Assembly (NCBI GenBank): GCA_036365145.1
Contig: JAEOAD010000055.1
Span: forward strand, 1,302,001 to 1,366,000
DNA length: 64,000 nucleotides
Reading direction: 5' to 3'
DNA from: Orientallactaga sibirica
Taxonomy: Eukaryota; Chordata; Mammalia; Rodentia; Dipodidae
Position numbers and translations under genes: made by a program. Shown one piece after another: positions 1 through 11,600 of this stretch; the stretch's first letter is position 1; each line of letters starts with the position of its first letter. The notes under the pieces were generated by a model. That model searched no databases. It had not been told where the DNA came from and saw only the letters and a list, made by a program, of their open reading frames with translations.

Positions 1-1760
<1,760 letters not shown>

Positions 1761-1954
1761 GATGAGCTCAGCTCTTCGTGTGTGTTGCAGGCGGGAGGGT
1801 TGGGTAGCCCTAAGGTGTGTAATATAGGTATCTAAGCCCTCGGCTTTGCTTCACATTGCTCAGAGCTGCTCTTAACCCACCTTCTCCGTCTTCTTGCTCA
1901 TCGTAATTCTTCACTTGGCATCTTAGTAGATTCATTCTCCTCCGTTGCTCCTTG

Positions 1955-2070
1955 TAGTTTCATAACCACCAGGTCTTGTAGATGTGGAAACTGGAGCCCA
2001 GTGGGAGGAAATGACTTGCAAAATCCATAAAAGCCATGAAATGGACTCCAGGTTTTCTTATCTATTACCT
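1955..2070 (-). mobile_element. Old MIR remnant
   Basis: The stretch around 'gtggaaactggagcccagt' followed by 'gaaatgacttgcaaaatcc' reads like the reverse of the MIR core, which has 'gaggaaactgaggcccaga' and 'gtgacttgcccaaggtc'. Much diverged. Confidence 0.5.
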
Positions 2071-2139
2071 CCCTATAGAGCTCTTTTTCTCAAGTGTTAA
2101 TACTGTCAAATGATGCCCATTTTCTACATTGCAGGCTTA

Positions 2140-2340
2140 GGGCTGGAGAGATGGCTCAACCATTAAAGCGCTTGCCTGCAAAACCTAACACCCAGGGTTC
2201 GATTCTCTAGTACCCCACATAAAGCCAAGTGTGCAAAGTGGCGCGTGTATCCAGAGCTCATTTGCAATTGACTAGAGGCCCTGGCTTCCCTCTGTCTCTT
2301 CTGTCTCTCACTGCTTGCAAATAAATTTAAAAAAAAAAAT
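2140..2340 (+). mobile_element. tRNA-derived SINE (tSINE)
   Basis: Full-length copy with head 'ggctggagagatggctcaac' and B-box 'ggttcgattct'. It lacks the long CT run and ends in 'gcttgcaaataaattt', the B2-like tail type. Confidence 0.85.
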
Positions 2341-2486
2341 TTTTTTTTTTTGAGGTAGGATCTCACTCTAGTCCAGGCTGACCTGGAATTCATTATGTAG
2401 TCTCAGGCTGACCTCAAACTCACAGCGATCCTCCTACCTCTGCCTCCCGAGTACTGGGATTAAGGGCATGTACTACCACACCCGAC
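2341..2486 (-). mobile_element. B1-type SINE
   Basis: 7SL-derived monomer in reverse: T-run, 'gaggtaggatctcactc', 'ctgacctggaattc', 'gtactgggattaagggc'. It abuts the preceding tSINE tail, so the two poly-A/T tails face each other. Confidence 0.88.
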
Positions 2487-2797
2487 AAAATAAAAATTAT
2501 TTAAAAAAAATAAAAGATATGGGTTTAGGCAACATATAATAAGCCAACCCCTCATAGCATAGATTATATACACAACAAACTAGAGGGAAACCTGAAATAA
2601 AGCCCAAATCCGGAAATGGAGTATTTCAAAAATCACTTTCCAAGAGGAAAAGCAGCCATCAGAAGTATTTGAATTTCTGTGGATTTTCAGTCTGATTCAT
2701 GGTCCAATCAAATGTAAGTGAATGGCACAACTAAGAGGAACCCAAGAAAACATGAATGTCCAGACTAACATGATCTTAATTAATATAAGCTTCATCT
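2487..2797. other. Single-copy AT-rich DNA
   Basis: No gene, recognisable repeat or promoter seen. Ends at the target-site duplication of the following B1. Confidence 0.6.
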
Positions 2798-2812
2798 AAA
2801 ATGGGATCCTGG

Positions 2813-2981
2813 AGCCAGGCATGGTGTCACACGCCTTTAATCCCAGCACTTGGGAAGCAGAGGTAGGAGGATTGCCATGAGTTTGAGGCCACCCTGAGAC
2901 TACATAGTGAATTCCAGGTCAGCCTGAGCTAGAGTGAGACCTACCTTGAAAAACCAAAAAATTAAAATAAAAAAGTCAAAT
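2813..2981 (+). mobile_element. B1-type SINE with perfect target duplication
   Basis: Complete copy flanked by the 15-base duplication aaaatgggatcctgg at 2798-2812 and 2982-2996, so the insertion is fairly recent. Confidence 0.92.
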
Positions 2982-3025
2982 AAAATGGGATCCTGGAAGA
3001 CAAAGTATTGAGAAGAAAAAAAAAA

Positions 3026-3182
3026 GCTGGAGAGATGGCTTAGCAGTTAAGGCATTTGCCTAAGGACCCAGGTTTGATTACCTAGAACCCACATAAACCA
3101 TATGCACATGGTAGCGCATGTGTCTGGAGTTTGCTTGCAGTGGCTAGATGCCCTGGGGTGCTCATATTCACTCTCTCTCTTA

Positions 3183-3222
<40 letters not shown>
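3026..3222 (+). mobile_element. tSINE with (AAAT)n tail
   Basis: Head 'gctggagagatggcttagca'; the tail is an expanded AAAT microsatellite at 3183-3221. Confidence 0.88.
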
Positions 3223-3394
3223 AACAGCAAATTGAGTGAAGCATGGAATTTATGTTAATAATGGTATGTTGATATTGATTCATTTATTTAATAAATATAT
3301 AATATTAATGTAAGGTGTTAACAGAGGGAACCAGAGGAGTATATGAGAACTTTCTGTATTGGCTTTGAATGTTTCTGTAAATCTAAAACTATTC

Positions 3395-3520
3395 TAGCTA
3401 GGCATGGTGACTCACACCTGTAATCCCAACACTTGGAAGGTAGAGGCAGGAGGATCACCAAGAGTTCAAGGCTAGTCTGGGCTACTGAGTGATAGACTGC
3501 CTCAGAAACAAAATAAAACA
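3395..3520 (+). mobile_element. Old B1-type SINE
   Basis: Diverged copy ('ggcatggtgactcacacctg', 'gcctcagaaacaaaataaaa'). Confidence 0.75.
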
Positions 3521-3526
3521 AGGATG

Positions 3527-3774
3527 AGCTGGAGAGATGGCTTAACAGTTAAGGCACCTGCCTGCTAAGCCTAAGAACACCGGTTCTAATCTCCAGGTCC
3601 TACGTTTAGCCAGATGTAAAATGACACAAGGGCGCAATGCCGCCCTTGCCTACAAGGGGGCACATGCATCTGGAGTTCGTTCACAGGGGCTCAGAGGCTG
3701 CTGGCAGCACCCATTCTCTATCTGTCTCTCTCTCTCCCTCTCTCTCTCTCTCTCTCAAAAAAAAAAAAAAAAAG
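3527..3774 (+). mobile_element. tSINE, long subfamily
   Basis: Carries the extra segment 'gacacaagggcgcaatgccg' between the two halves of the internal hairpin, and 'ggctcagaggctgctggcag' in place of the usual 'ggctggaggccctggc'. The same changes recur at 29.77, 59.2, 61.3 and 62.1 kb. Confidence 0.85.
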
Positions 3775-3781
3775 GACTGGA

Positions 3782-3927
3782 GTCAGGTATAGTGGCACAT
3801 GCATTAATTCTGGAGGCAGAAGTAAGAGGATCACTGTAAGTTCAAGGTCAGCCTGAGACTGACTGTATAGTGAATTCCAGGTCAGCCTGGGCTAGAGTGA
3901 GACCCTACCTTAAAAAACAAAAAAAGC
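3782..3927 (+). mobile_element. B1-type SINE, internally deleted
   Basis: Lacks 'cccagcactcggg' between the head and 'ggaggcagaagtaagagg'; 3' half normal. Confidence 0.75.
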
Positions 3928-3928
3928 A

Positions 3929-4000
3929 AGGCCTGGGTATATACCTTAATGATAGTCTAGCATGTGTGAAGCCCTAGGTTCAAAAACTAGCATAGTCCCT
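3929..4000 (+). mobile_element. ID-like SINE remnant
   Basis: 'tagcatgtgtgaagccctag' followed by 'gttcaaaaactagca' follows the ID pattern of tRNA-Ala-like SINEs. Diverged. Confidence 0.5.
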
Positions 4001-4046
4001 TCCTCAAAAAATTCCCTAACAATCCTAAATAAAGTCTATTATCTTT

Positions 4047-4198
4047 GGGGCTAGAGAGATGGCTTAGTGGTTAAGATGTTTCCCTGCAAAGCCAAAGAAT
4101 CCCCATTCGACTTTCCAGGACCCACGTAAGCCAGATACACAAGAGGGTGCATACATCTGGAGTTCATTTGGAATGGCTGGGTGCCCTGGCATGCCCAT

Positions 4199-4236
<38 letters not shown>

Positions 4237-4272
4237 AAATAAATAAATAAAATATAAAAAAAGAAAAAAAAA
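4047..4272 (+). mobile_element. tSINE with CT tract
   Basis: Head 'ggggctagagagatggctta', CT run at 4200-4236, AAAT tail. A related 'ttatcttt' flanks both sides. Confidence 0.87.
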
Positions 4273-4281
4273 GTTATCTTT

Positions 4282-4432
4282 GGCCTGGAGAGTTGGCTTA
4301 GCAGTTAAGGAGCTTGTCTGCGAAGCCTGAGGACCCACATTTGATTCACCAGTACTCACATAAGCCAGATACACAAGGTGGTCCCTGCATTTGGAGTTCC
4401 TTTGCAAGGACTGGAGGCTCTAGCACGCCCAT

Positions 4433-4474
<42 letters not shown>

Positions 4475-4510
4475 CTCTCTCTCTTCCTCTTTCTCTCAAA
4501 TAAATAATTT
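4282..4510 (+). mobile_element. tSINE with CT tract
   Basis: Complete copy directly following the previous one; CT tract at 4433-4496. Open frames on both strands here are CT-repeat artefacts. Confidence 0.87.
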
Positions 4511-4517
4511 TTTTTTG

Positions 4518-4670
4518 ACCGGGCGTGGTGGCGCACGCCTTTAAGCCCAGCACTCGGGAGGCAGAAGTAGGAGGATCGCCGAGAGTTCGAGGCCACCCTG
4601 AGACTACATAGTTAATTCCAGGTCAGCCTGGACCAGAGTGAGACTCTACCTTGCAAAACCAAAAAAAAAA
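4518..4670 (+). mobile_element. B1-type SINE
   Basis: Near-consensus young copy ('gaccgggcgtggtggcgcac'). Confidence 0.9.
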
Positions 4671-4694
4671 AATTTTTTTAAAATTAAGTTAAGT

Positions 4695-4816
4695 TTGAAG
4701 AGATGGCTCTAACCCAGGTTGACCTGGATCTTTCTCTGTAGTTCCAGGCTGGCCTTGACCTCACAATGATCCTCCTATCTTTGCCTCCCAAATGCTGGAA
4801 TTAAAAGCATGTTCCA
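4695..4816 (-). mobile_element. B1-type SINE, split by a younger B1
   Basis: Reverse B1 from 'aacccaggttgacctgg' to 'ggaattaaaagcatgttcca'; its last bases resume at 4981. The left edge 'gaagagatggct' resembles a tSINE head joined directly to B1. Confidence 0.75.
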
Positions 4817-4973
4817 GCCAGGCATGGTGGTGCATGCCTTTAATCCCACCACTCAGGTAACAGGGGTAGGAGGATCGCTGAGAGTTCGAGGCCACCCTGA
4901 GACTACAGAGGGAATTCCAGCTCAGCCTGAGCTAGAGTGAGTGAGACCCTCCCTCAGAAAACAAACAAACAAA
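4817..4973 (+). mobile_element. B1-type SINE nested in another B1
   Basis: Flanked by aaaagcatgttcca at 4803-4816 and 4974-4987, showing insertion into the older reverse B1. Confidence 0.9.
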
Positions 4974-4987
4974 AAAAGCATGTTCCA

Positions 4988-5505
4988 CCACATATATACA
5001 GTACCCTCTCCTTAAGTCCTCTCCTTAAAGAGGGTTAATCAAGATCTAAGATATTATGAATAAACCATATGGAAATCTACTTTTTTTTTTTTTTTTTAAT
5101 AATGGCGCACCCAGAAGCCATAGATTGTTACTAGAAAAATTTTAGTGTCAGGGATGGGGTACCTTCCAGTGAGTTGTTGGTCAGGGAGGTCACAGATGTC
5201 CCCAAAAGTTTACAGGCCATTATCAATGCCCTTGGTTTCCCCCAAAAAACAAGTGATAAAACCTTAATGCTGAAGACTCCACATTTTGGGGCTGAGAAAT
5301 CAAGGTGGAGCTCAACTAAAAACCTCCTTCCTCCTTGTAGACCAGCTGACAGCTGGAAAAAGCTACATTGCATGCAGCCTTATGGGAGAGAAAGAAGCCA
5401 TCATGATGCCTGTGGGGAGGGGGGGAAAAAAACGTCATGAGTCCCAGGGGAGTTGTCTGGCTAAATGCATACGTTATACTCACCAAACTATCCCATAAGC
5501 TCTTT
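4988..5505 (+). mobile_element. L1-like 3'UTR fragment with 5' inversion
   Basis: From about 5022 it runs in the same sense as the other family copies ('gttactagaaaaattttagt', 'ggtaccttccagtgagttg', 'gaccagctgacagctgg'). The first part (4988-5021, 'atatatacagtaccctctcc') is the reverse of what the family has there, judging from the minus-strand copy at 12.90 kb. Such 5' inversion is typical of L1 twin priming. No intact protein frame. Confidence 0.7.
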
Positions 5506-5728
5506 TTTTTAAATATTTTATTTTTATTTAGTCATTTGAGGACAGAGATACAGAAATTGGCAGGTAGAAAGAGAGAATTAGTGCGCCAGGGCCTCCAGCC
5601 ACTGCAAATGAACCCCAGATGCATGCACCTCCTTGTTCATCTGGCTTACATGGGTCCTAGGGAATCGAACCTGGGTCCTTTGGCTTTGCAGGCAAATGCC
5701 TTAACCACTAAGCTATCCCTCCAGCCCC
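5505..5728 (-). mobile_element. tSINE inserted in L1-like fragment
   Basis: Reverse copy from a T-rich tail to 'ctatccctccagccc'. Flanked by ccataagctcttt at 5492-5504 and 5729-5741, which is L1-family sequence. Confidence 0.88.
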
Positions 5729-5756
5729 CATAAGCTCTTTTAAAAAATATTTATTT

Positions 5757-5914
5757 GGCTGGAGAAATGGCTTAGCAGTTAAGGCATTTACCTGCGAAGC
5801 CAAAGGATCCCAGTTCGATTCTCTAGGACCCATGTAAGCCAGATGCATGAGGGGCATATGCATCTGGAGTTTGTTTGCAGTGGCTAGAGGCCCTGGCGTG
5901 CCCTGGTCTGCCTT

Positions 5915-5954
<40 letters not shown>

Positions 5955-5985
5955 TTGCATATAAATAAATTAAAAAATTTTTAAT
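5757..5985 (+). mobile_element. tSINE with CT tract
   Basis: Complete; CT tract at 5916-5952. Its tail meets the tail of the next, reversed tSINE, giving an inverted pair. Confidence 0.88.
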
Positions 5986-6032
5986 TTTTTTTAAAGATTT
6001 TTTTTTAATTTTTTAAAATATTTTTTAACTTT

Positions 6033-6067
<35 letters not shown>

Positions 6068-6258
6068 TTTGTTTGTTTGTTTATTTGCAAGCAGAGAGAG
6101 AGAGAGAATGGGCATGCCAGGGCCTCTAGCCACTGCAAAAGAACTCCAGATGCATGTGCCCCTCACGCATCTGGCATATGTGGGTCCTGGACAATCGAAC
6201 CGGGATCCTTTGGCTTTGCAGGCAAACGCCTTAACCACTATGCCATTTCTCCAGCCCT
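5986..6258 (-). mobile_element. tSINE with (TTTA)n tail
   Basis: Reverse copy; TTTA/TTTG microsatellite at about 6030-6085, then 'gagagagagaatgggcatgc' through 'ccatttctccagccc'. Confidence 0.88.
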
Positions 6259-6259
6259 A

Positions 6260-6325
6260 AATTTTTTTAAATTATCTGTTTATTTATTTATGAAAGAGAG
6301 AGAGAGCCCGCTTTCTTTCTCTACA
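6260..6325 (-). mobile_element. tSINE tail fragment
   Basis: Only the T-rich tail and 'gaaagagagagagagcccgc' remain. Confidence 0.55.
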
Positions 6326-6345
6326 AGTAAATGAAAATTAAATAT

Positions 6346-6585
6346 GGGGCTGATGATATGAATTAATGGTTAAGGTGCTTACTTGCAAAGGCTGATGGCC
6401 CAGGTTCAATTCCCCAGTACCCATGTTAAGCCAGATGCACAAAGTGGCACATGCATCTGGACATTGTTTACAGCAGCAAGAGGCCCTGGTATATCCATTC
6501 TTTCTCCTCTCTTTCCACCTCTCTCTCCCTCTCTCCTTGCAAATAAATAAACAAATATTTTTAAATTAAATTAAAATATTTGAAG
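6346..6585 (+). mobile_element. Older tSINE
   Basis: Diverged head 'ggggctgatgatatgaatta'; tail 'ccttgcaaataaataaac'. Confidence 0.8.
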
Positions 6586-6598
6586 AAAAAAAAAAAAG

Positions 6599-6765
6599 GA
6601 CTGGAGAAATGGCTCAGCAGTTAGGGCACTGCCTGCAAAGTGTAAGGACCAGAGTTTGATTCCACAGTACCCATGTAAAGCCAGGTGTACAGAGCAGAGC
6701 ATGTGCCTGGAGTTCATTTGCAGTAGCTGGAGGCCCTGGTAGGCCCTTTCTTTCCTCTCTTTCCT

Positions 6766-6817
<52 letters not shown>

Positions 6818-6870
6818 TTTCTTTCCTTCTGTCTTTGTCTCTCTCTCTGAAATAAATAAATATTAATAAA
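6599..6870 (+). mobile_element. tSINE with (TTTC)n expansion
   Basis: The CT-rich part has expanded into a TTTC microsatellite at about 6758-6830. The lysine/glutamate-rich open frame on the minus strand comes from this repeat. Confidence 0.87.
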
Positions 6871-6878
6871 ATGGTTAA

Positions 6879-7031
6879 GCCAGGCATGGTGGTGCATGCC
6901 TTTAATCCCAGTACTCGGGAGGCAGAGGTAGGAGGATCGCCAAGAGTTCGAGGCCAGCCTGAGAATACATAGTGAATTCCAGGTCAGCCTGACCTACAGT
7001 GAGACCTTACCTTGAAAAAAAAAAAAAAAAA
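6879..7031 (+). mobile_element. B1-type SINE
   Basis: Complete, with an A-run at 7014-7031. Confidence 0.9.
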
Positions 7032-7050
7032 TGCCTAAAAATAATAACAT

Positions 7051-7262
7051 GGGGACTGGAGAGATGGCTTAGCGGTTAAGGCACGTGCCTACAAAGCCAA
7101 AGAACCTTGGTTCTATTCCCCAGGACCCATGGAAGCCAGATGCATGCATCTGGAGTTGGTTTGCACTGGCTGGAAGCCCTGGTGCACCCATTCTCTCCCT
7201 CCCTCCCCCCCTCTGCCTCTTTCATGCTCTCAAATAAATAAAAATAAAATATTAAAAAATAA
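7051..7262 (+). mobile_element. tSINE
   Basis: Complete copy; short CT/C tract at 7191-7221. Confidence 0.87.
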
Positions 7263-7311
7263 ATAATAACAAGCAAGTACCTTCTCAAGTCCAGGGATGA
7301 CTTGTTGACCA

Positions 7312-7439
7312 AGAAGAACTGAACTCCGGATGCTTGTGCCACCTTGTGCATCTAGCTTTACGTGGATATTTGGGAATCAAATCCAGGCCATTAGCCCCAC
7401 AAGCAAGCATCTTAACTGCTGAGCCATCTCTCTATCCCC
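7312..7439 (-). mobile_element. tSINE, 3'-truncated
   Basis: Reverse copy beginning inside the body ('gaagaactgaactccggatg') and ending in 'ccatctctctatcccc'. Confidence 0.78.
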
Positions 7440-7467
7440 GTTGTTTGTTTTTTAATATTTGATTTCA

Positions 7468-7872
7468 AGCCAGGTATGGTGGTACACCTGTAATTAAGCT
7501 GGTACAGGATGATGGAGTGTTTGAAGACAGCCAGGGCTACATAGTAAGGCCATCTCAAAAACAAAGTCAGGAGTGATAGCGCACACCTTTAATCCCACCA
7601 CTCAGGAGGCAGAGGTAAGAGGATCACCACAAGTTCAAGGCCACCCTGAGACTACATAGTGAATTCCAGGTCAGCCTGAGCTAGAGTGAAACCCTACCTA
7701 GGAAACCCCTACCTGGGGGCGGGGGGAAGAAGCCAGGTGTGGTAGCTTTTGCCTGTAATCCCAGCATTCAGGATTGCTACAAACTTGAGGCAAGCTTGAA
7801 TTACATATTACATAATTAGTTCCACAACAGCCTAGGCTACAGAATAAGCCCCTGTTTAAATATATATATATC
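7468..7872 (+). mobile_element. Three B1-type SINEs of differing age
   Basis: Old copy at about 7468-7565, a clearer one at 7567-7705 ('gatagcgcacacctttaatc'), and another old one at 7731-7860 ending in a TA run. Confidence 0.75.
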
Positions 7873-7873
7873 T

Positions 7874-8744
7874 AAAGATTCAACATGCTTGGCTGTAAGA
7901 TCACTGAGAAATCAAGCTGGAGCTAAACTGAAAACCTCCTCCCTATAGACCAGCTGACAGAAAGCTGGAAAAAGCTGCACTGCATGCAGCCCTATGGGAG
8001 AAAGAACTCAGCGGTGAAAGCAGTGGACACTGCAAACCTTAAGTTTGGCCAGCCAGACCAAATGAGCCAATGGGTGCAATGATGGTATGTCTGTTATAGG
8101 GGACACCAACTGCTCTCTAATTGTACTTATTGGAGGTCCACTCCATGGGAAGGAATACATGCCTGGTACTGAAAACTTAATCAAAAGCCTATGGGTAGGG
8201 GAGGTCATGAGCCCTAGGGTGTAATGCCTGCTCTTGTATGGCTGAATGCATATATTATGCTGACCAAGCAGCCCTATAAGCACTTTTCATAACATTCATA
8301 CCCATATATTATTGCCTCTCTCACTTTTGGTTAGAGAAGCTTCTCTTTTTAGATGGCAGTGACCTCTGGGATGACCCAAAAGGCACCATAGTGCTGAGAA
8401 GAAGCAACAGAGGAGTGCTCAACCCTGAAACATCTCTATCATACCTTCCAAGGCTCAGGGTCCATTGTGGAAGAGGTGGCAGAAAGATTGTAAGAGCCAA
8501 AGGCAGGGTAGGATTGCATACAATGCAATCTTCCAGGCACAAAATTGCCTGAATATCCATGACCTCACAGTGCCTGACACTACCTACACAAGACCATCAT
8601 AATAAGAGGCAAAGATGATGACATCAAAATAAAAGAGAGACTGATGGGAGGGGATTTGTGCAGGGGGAAGTGGAGGGGGAGGGAATTATCATGGTTTATT
8701 GTCTATAATCATGGAAGTTGTCAATAAAAATGCTGAACAAAAAA
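7874..8744 (+). mobile_element. L1-like 3'UTR, 5'-truncated
   Basis: About 870 bases of the family's 3' part, ending in 'gtctataatcatggaagttg' and 'tcaataaaaatgctgaac', with an AATAAA-type signal and an A-rich end. Parts recur on the minus strand at 11.6-12.9 and 53.3 kb and on the plus strand at 52.7 kb. No conserved reading frame. I call it L1 because of the 5' truncation and inversion habits and the polyadenylated end; I could not compare it with an L1 consensus. Confidence 0.7.
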
Positions 8745-8747
8745 TCT

Positions 8748-8955
8748 TGGGGCTGGAGATATGGCTCAGCAGTTAAGGTATTTGCCTGAAATGCCTTATG
8801 ACCAGGGTTCAATTCCCCAGTACCCATGTAAAGTCAGATGCACAAAGTATGTATCTGGAGTTTATTTGCAGTGGCTAGAGGCCTTGGTACATCCATTCAT
8901 ATTCATATTCTCTCTCTTCCTCCTTGCAAATAAATAAAATGTTTTTTAAAAAGCT
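8748..8955 (+). mobile_element. tSINE
   Basis: Head 'ggggctggagatatggctca'; tail 'ccttgcaaataaataaaa'. Inserted right at the L1-like 3' end. Confidence 0.85.
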
Positions 8956-8958
8956 CTT

Positions 8959-9007
8959 AAATAATTTCCAAGTAGAATAATTTCCACGTGAAATAATTTC
9001 CAAGTAA
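8959..9007. repeat. Short tandem of a target-site sequence
   Basis: 'aataatttccaagta' occurs twice here with 'aataatttccacgtg' between. The core ttccaagta reappears at 9167 and 9284 beside two B1 insertions. Confidence 0.7.
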
Positions 9008-9166
9008 AGCCAGGCATGGTGGTGCACACCTTTAATCCCAGCATTTGGGAGGCAGAGGTAGGAGGATTGCCGTGAGTTCGAGACCACCCTGAGACTACAT
9101 AGTAAATTCCAGGTCAGCCTGAACTAGAGCGAGACCCTACCTTGGAAAACAAAACAAAACAAAAAA
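9008..9166 (+). mobile_element. B1-type SINE
   Basis: Complete; target duplication built on 'atttccaagta'. Confidence 0.9.
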
Positions 9167-9177
9167 TTCCAAGTAGC

Positions 9178-9280
9178 TGGGCATGGAGGTGCATGTCTTT
9201 AATCCCAGCACTCCTGAGACTACATAGTAAATTCCAGACCAGTCTGGGCTAGAGTGAGACTTTACCTTGAAAAAAAATTT
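9178..9280 (+). mobile_element. B1-type SINE, internally deleted
   Basis: Jumps from 'aatcccagcactc' to 'ctgagactacatag', losing about 45 bases. Flanked by ttccaagtagct on both sides. Confidence 0.82.
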
Positions 9281-9609
9281 TTTTCCAAGTAGCTTGGCAG
9301 GTACGATAGGGCCTCCCCAGTGGTGACCCAGAACCCCTGCACACCAAGAGCAGTAACAAAGTAAACTTTCTTAAAAGCTTTTGCAAACAAAAGTGAGGAG
9401 TGGCTATTTTTGTCTCTGACAGACACCAAGTTTTCATTATGTTTCCTAAAATATCCTTTAAAGTAACATCTGAAGATTGAAACTACTTTGTAGTTCCTCC
9501 AGAACTTTATGAATCAATTCTTCCCCACTGCTTTGGTCTCTATAGACACCTAGGCAGGTGGTGCTATTTGGAAGAAACGATGGTATAGTACACCTCTGAC
9601 TTCAAATGT

Positions 9610-9740
9610 TTTAAGGTTTGAAATCCCCTCCGCCTATGTTCTCATTATATTGCCCAGGCTGACCCGAAGTCTGGATTCAAGCAGCCTTGCCTCAGCCTCC
9701 CAAGGAGATGGGACTCAGGGGCACCCACCACACCCACCTA
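9610..9740 (-). mobile_element. Old B1/7SL-type SINE
   Basis: 'ttgcccaggctgacccgaag', 'cctcagcctcccaaggag', 'caccacaccca': ancient reverse monomer. Confidence 0.65.
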
Positions 9741-9865
9741 AGCTTCCTTTTGGATTGGCACGTTTACATCTTCATTCTTCCTGGAAGCTTTTTTCTAACA
9801 TATCGAGCACTCTGAGAGTCACTTGTTTTGCCTTTAGAGCTCACTCTCTCTCTTTTTTAAAAAAA

Positions 9866-9945
9866 ATTTTTTTGGCACTGGGGATTTTACATAGAACATT
9901 AAGCATGCTAGGTATCCACTCTACCACTTAGCTAATCCCAGTCAC
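9866..9945 (-). mobile_element. ID-like SINE remnant
   Basis: 'ggcactggggattttac', 'catgctaggtatccactc', 'ccacttagctaatcccag' follow the reversed ID pattern. Confidence 0.6.
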
Positions 9946-9957
9946 CTTAAGGGAGGC

Positions 9958-10185
9958 AGTGGTCTACAAAGGAGGATGGCTTAGAGTTCAAGGCTCTTGC
10001 CCCTGAGACTAAAGACCAGGTTAATTCCAGGTCAGCCTGGGCCAGATGAGAAGGTGGTGCGTGCAAACCAAAAAAAATTTGCAGTGGCTGGGAGGCCCTG
10101 GTAGAACATTCTCATCCTTCTCTATCTTCCTCTTTGTTGCTCTCTCTTTTTCCTTCTCAAATAAATAAATAAATAAAATTTAAAA
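9958..10185 (+). mobile_element. Mosaic of B1 and tSINE
   Basis: Short runs alternate, collinearly, between B1 ('gagttcaaggc', 'ctgagacta', 'attccaggtcagcctgggcc') and tSINE ('gatggctta', 'gaccaggtt', 'aaggtggtgcgtgca', 'tgcagtggctgg'). The tail is a normal tSINE tail. Not a simple insertion; see findings. Confidence 0.7.
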
Positions 10186-10196
10186 ATTGAATGGTG

Positions 10197-10400
10197 GGCT
10201 GAAGAGATGGCTTAGCGGTTAAGGTGCATGCCTGCAAAGCCTGAGGACCCAGGTTCAATTCTCCAGGTCCCACGTAAGCCAGATGCATATGGTGGCACAT
10301 GAGTCTGGAGTTCATTTGCAGTGGCTGCAGGTCCTGGTGCTCCCATTCTTTCTCTCCCTCTCTGACTCTAATAAATAAATAAAAATAAAAAATAAATAAA
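10197..10400 (+). mobile_element. tSINE
   Basis: Ordinary copy with head 'gggctgaagagatggcttag'. Flanked on both sides by 'ttgaatggtggg' (10188 and 10407). Confidence 0.87.
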
Positions 10401-10412
10401 AAAAAATTGAAT

Positions 10413-10602
10413 GGTGGGCTGAAGAGATGGCTTGGTGGTTAAGGTGCATGCCTGCAAATCCCAGCAGGACCCAGGTTCAATTCTCCAGGAGGATAAGCCA
10501 GATGCATTGGTGGCCACCATGAGACTACATAGTTCATTTCCAGGTCAGCCTGGTGCCCCAGTGAGACTCTCTACCTCTGCAAAAATAAAAAAATAAAAAA
10601 AA
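10413..10602 (+). mobile_element. Second mosaic of tSINE and B1
   Basis: Starts as a tSINE sharing 'ggtgcatgcctgcaaa' with its neighbour, then switches repeatedly: 'tcccagca', 'ggacccaggttcaattctcc', 'aagccagatgca', 'ccatgagactacatag', 'ccaggtcagcctgg', 'agtgagactct'. Confidence 0.7.
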
Positions 10603-10615
10603 AAATTGAAGCCGA

Positions 10616-10778
10616 AGCCGGGCATGGTGGCGCACGCCTTTAATCCCAGCACTTGGGAGGCAGAGGTAGGAGGATCACCATGAGTTTGAGGCCACCCTGA
10701 GACTACAGAGTGAATTCCAGGTCAGCCTGAGGTAGAGTGAGACCCTACCTCAAAAAACCAAAAAAAAAAATTAAAAAA
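10616..10778 (+). mobile_element. B1-type SINE
   Basis: Near-consensus copy. Confidence 0.9.
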
Positions 10779-10835
10779 AATCGAATGGCAGGTGCTATGA
10801 AATTCAGCAAATGGAAATATTACTTTAGAGAATTT

Positions 10836-11040
10836 AAATTTTTATTTATCATTTATTTTGTGGTTTTTTATTTGCACACACATGTTGCATGTGTGTATGG
10901 AAACATCAGAACCTCTTCCACTGCAAAGGTACTTACACCACTTTTTACATTTGACTTATGTGGATAGCTTGGAAATTGAACCTGGCCAGATAGGCTTTGC
11001 ACGCAAGCGCCTTTAAGCATTGAGGCTTCTTTCCGGTCCC
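10836..11040 (-). mobile_element. Old tSINE/B2-like element
   Basis: Diverged reverse copy ending in 'gaggcttctttccggtcccc'. Confidence 0.65.
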
Positions 11041-11049
11041 CACCCCCTC

Positions 11050-11195
11050 ATTTTTTTTTCAAGGTAGGGTTTCACTCTAGCCCAGGCTGACCTGGAATTC
11101 ACTATGCAGACTCAGGGTGGCCTCGAACTCACAGCGATCCTCCTACCTCTGCCTCCCAAGTGCTGGGATTAAAGGTGTGCACCGCCATACCAACT
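11050..11195 (-). mobile_element. B1-type SINE
   Basis: Complete reverse copy. Confidence 0.88.
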
Positions 11196-11600
11196 CTTTC
11201 CCCCTTTTGTGAGGCAGGATCTTGCTATCTCACCTAATACAGCTCTTGTGTATATTTATATATAATTCTGAAGAAACAAAAGCCAACCACTGATGATGGC
11301 TAAGCAAGGAGGCAAAAGGCATCATGAGCCATTGAACCAATTCTGGAACTGGCCTTTCTCTCTGCAATTCTTTTTAGTAAAATAATAAATGTTTTTATAT
11401 TTCATAGTGTCTTTATGATATAAATATATTTACATTTGCTATTATTACAGCTGACAGCAAATGAATTCTCATCTTTAGATTCTTGAAGTCCTCACAGTTT
11501 TTTGAATATAATGCACTTAATATTATTATTTTACAGAAAAACTTTTTGAAAGAGTTTATTTATATTCTGCCTCCAGTTCCTTCTTCCATTTCTTCTTTTA
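11196..11600. other. Single-copy AT-rich DNA
   Basis: No gene or clear repeat recognised. Confidence 0.6.

Noticed and set aside
3160..3222. CRISPR-like regular repeats
   Set aside because: Regular spacing comes from AAAT or CT microsatellites in SINE tails; no repeat-spacer structure, and the genome is mammalian.
6571..6897. Lys/Glu-rich frame (-) as a coiled-coil protein
   Set aside because: Translation of a TTTC microsatellite.
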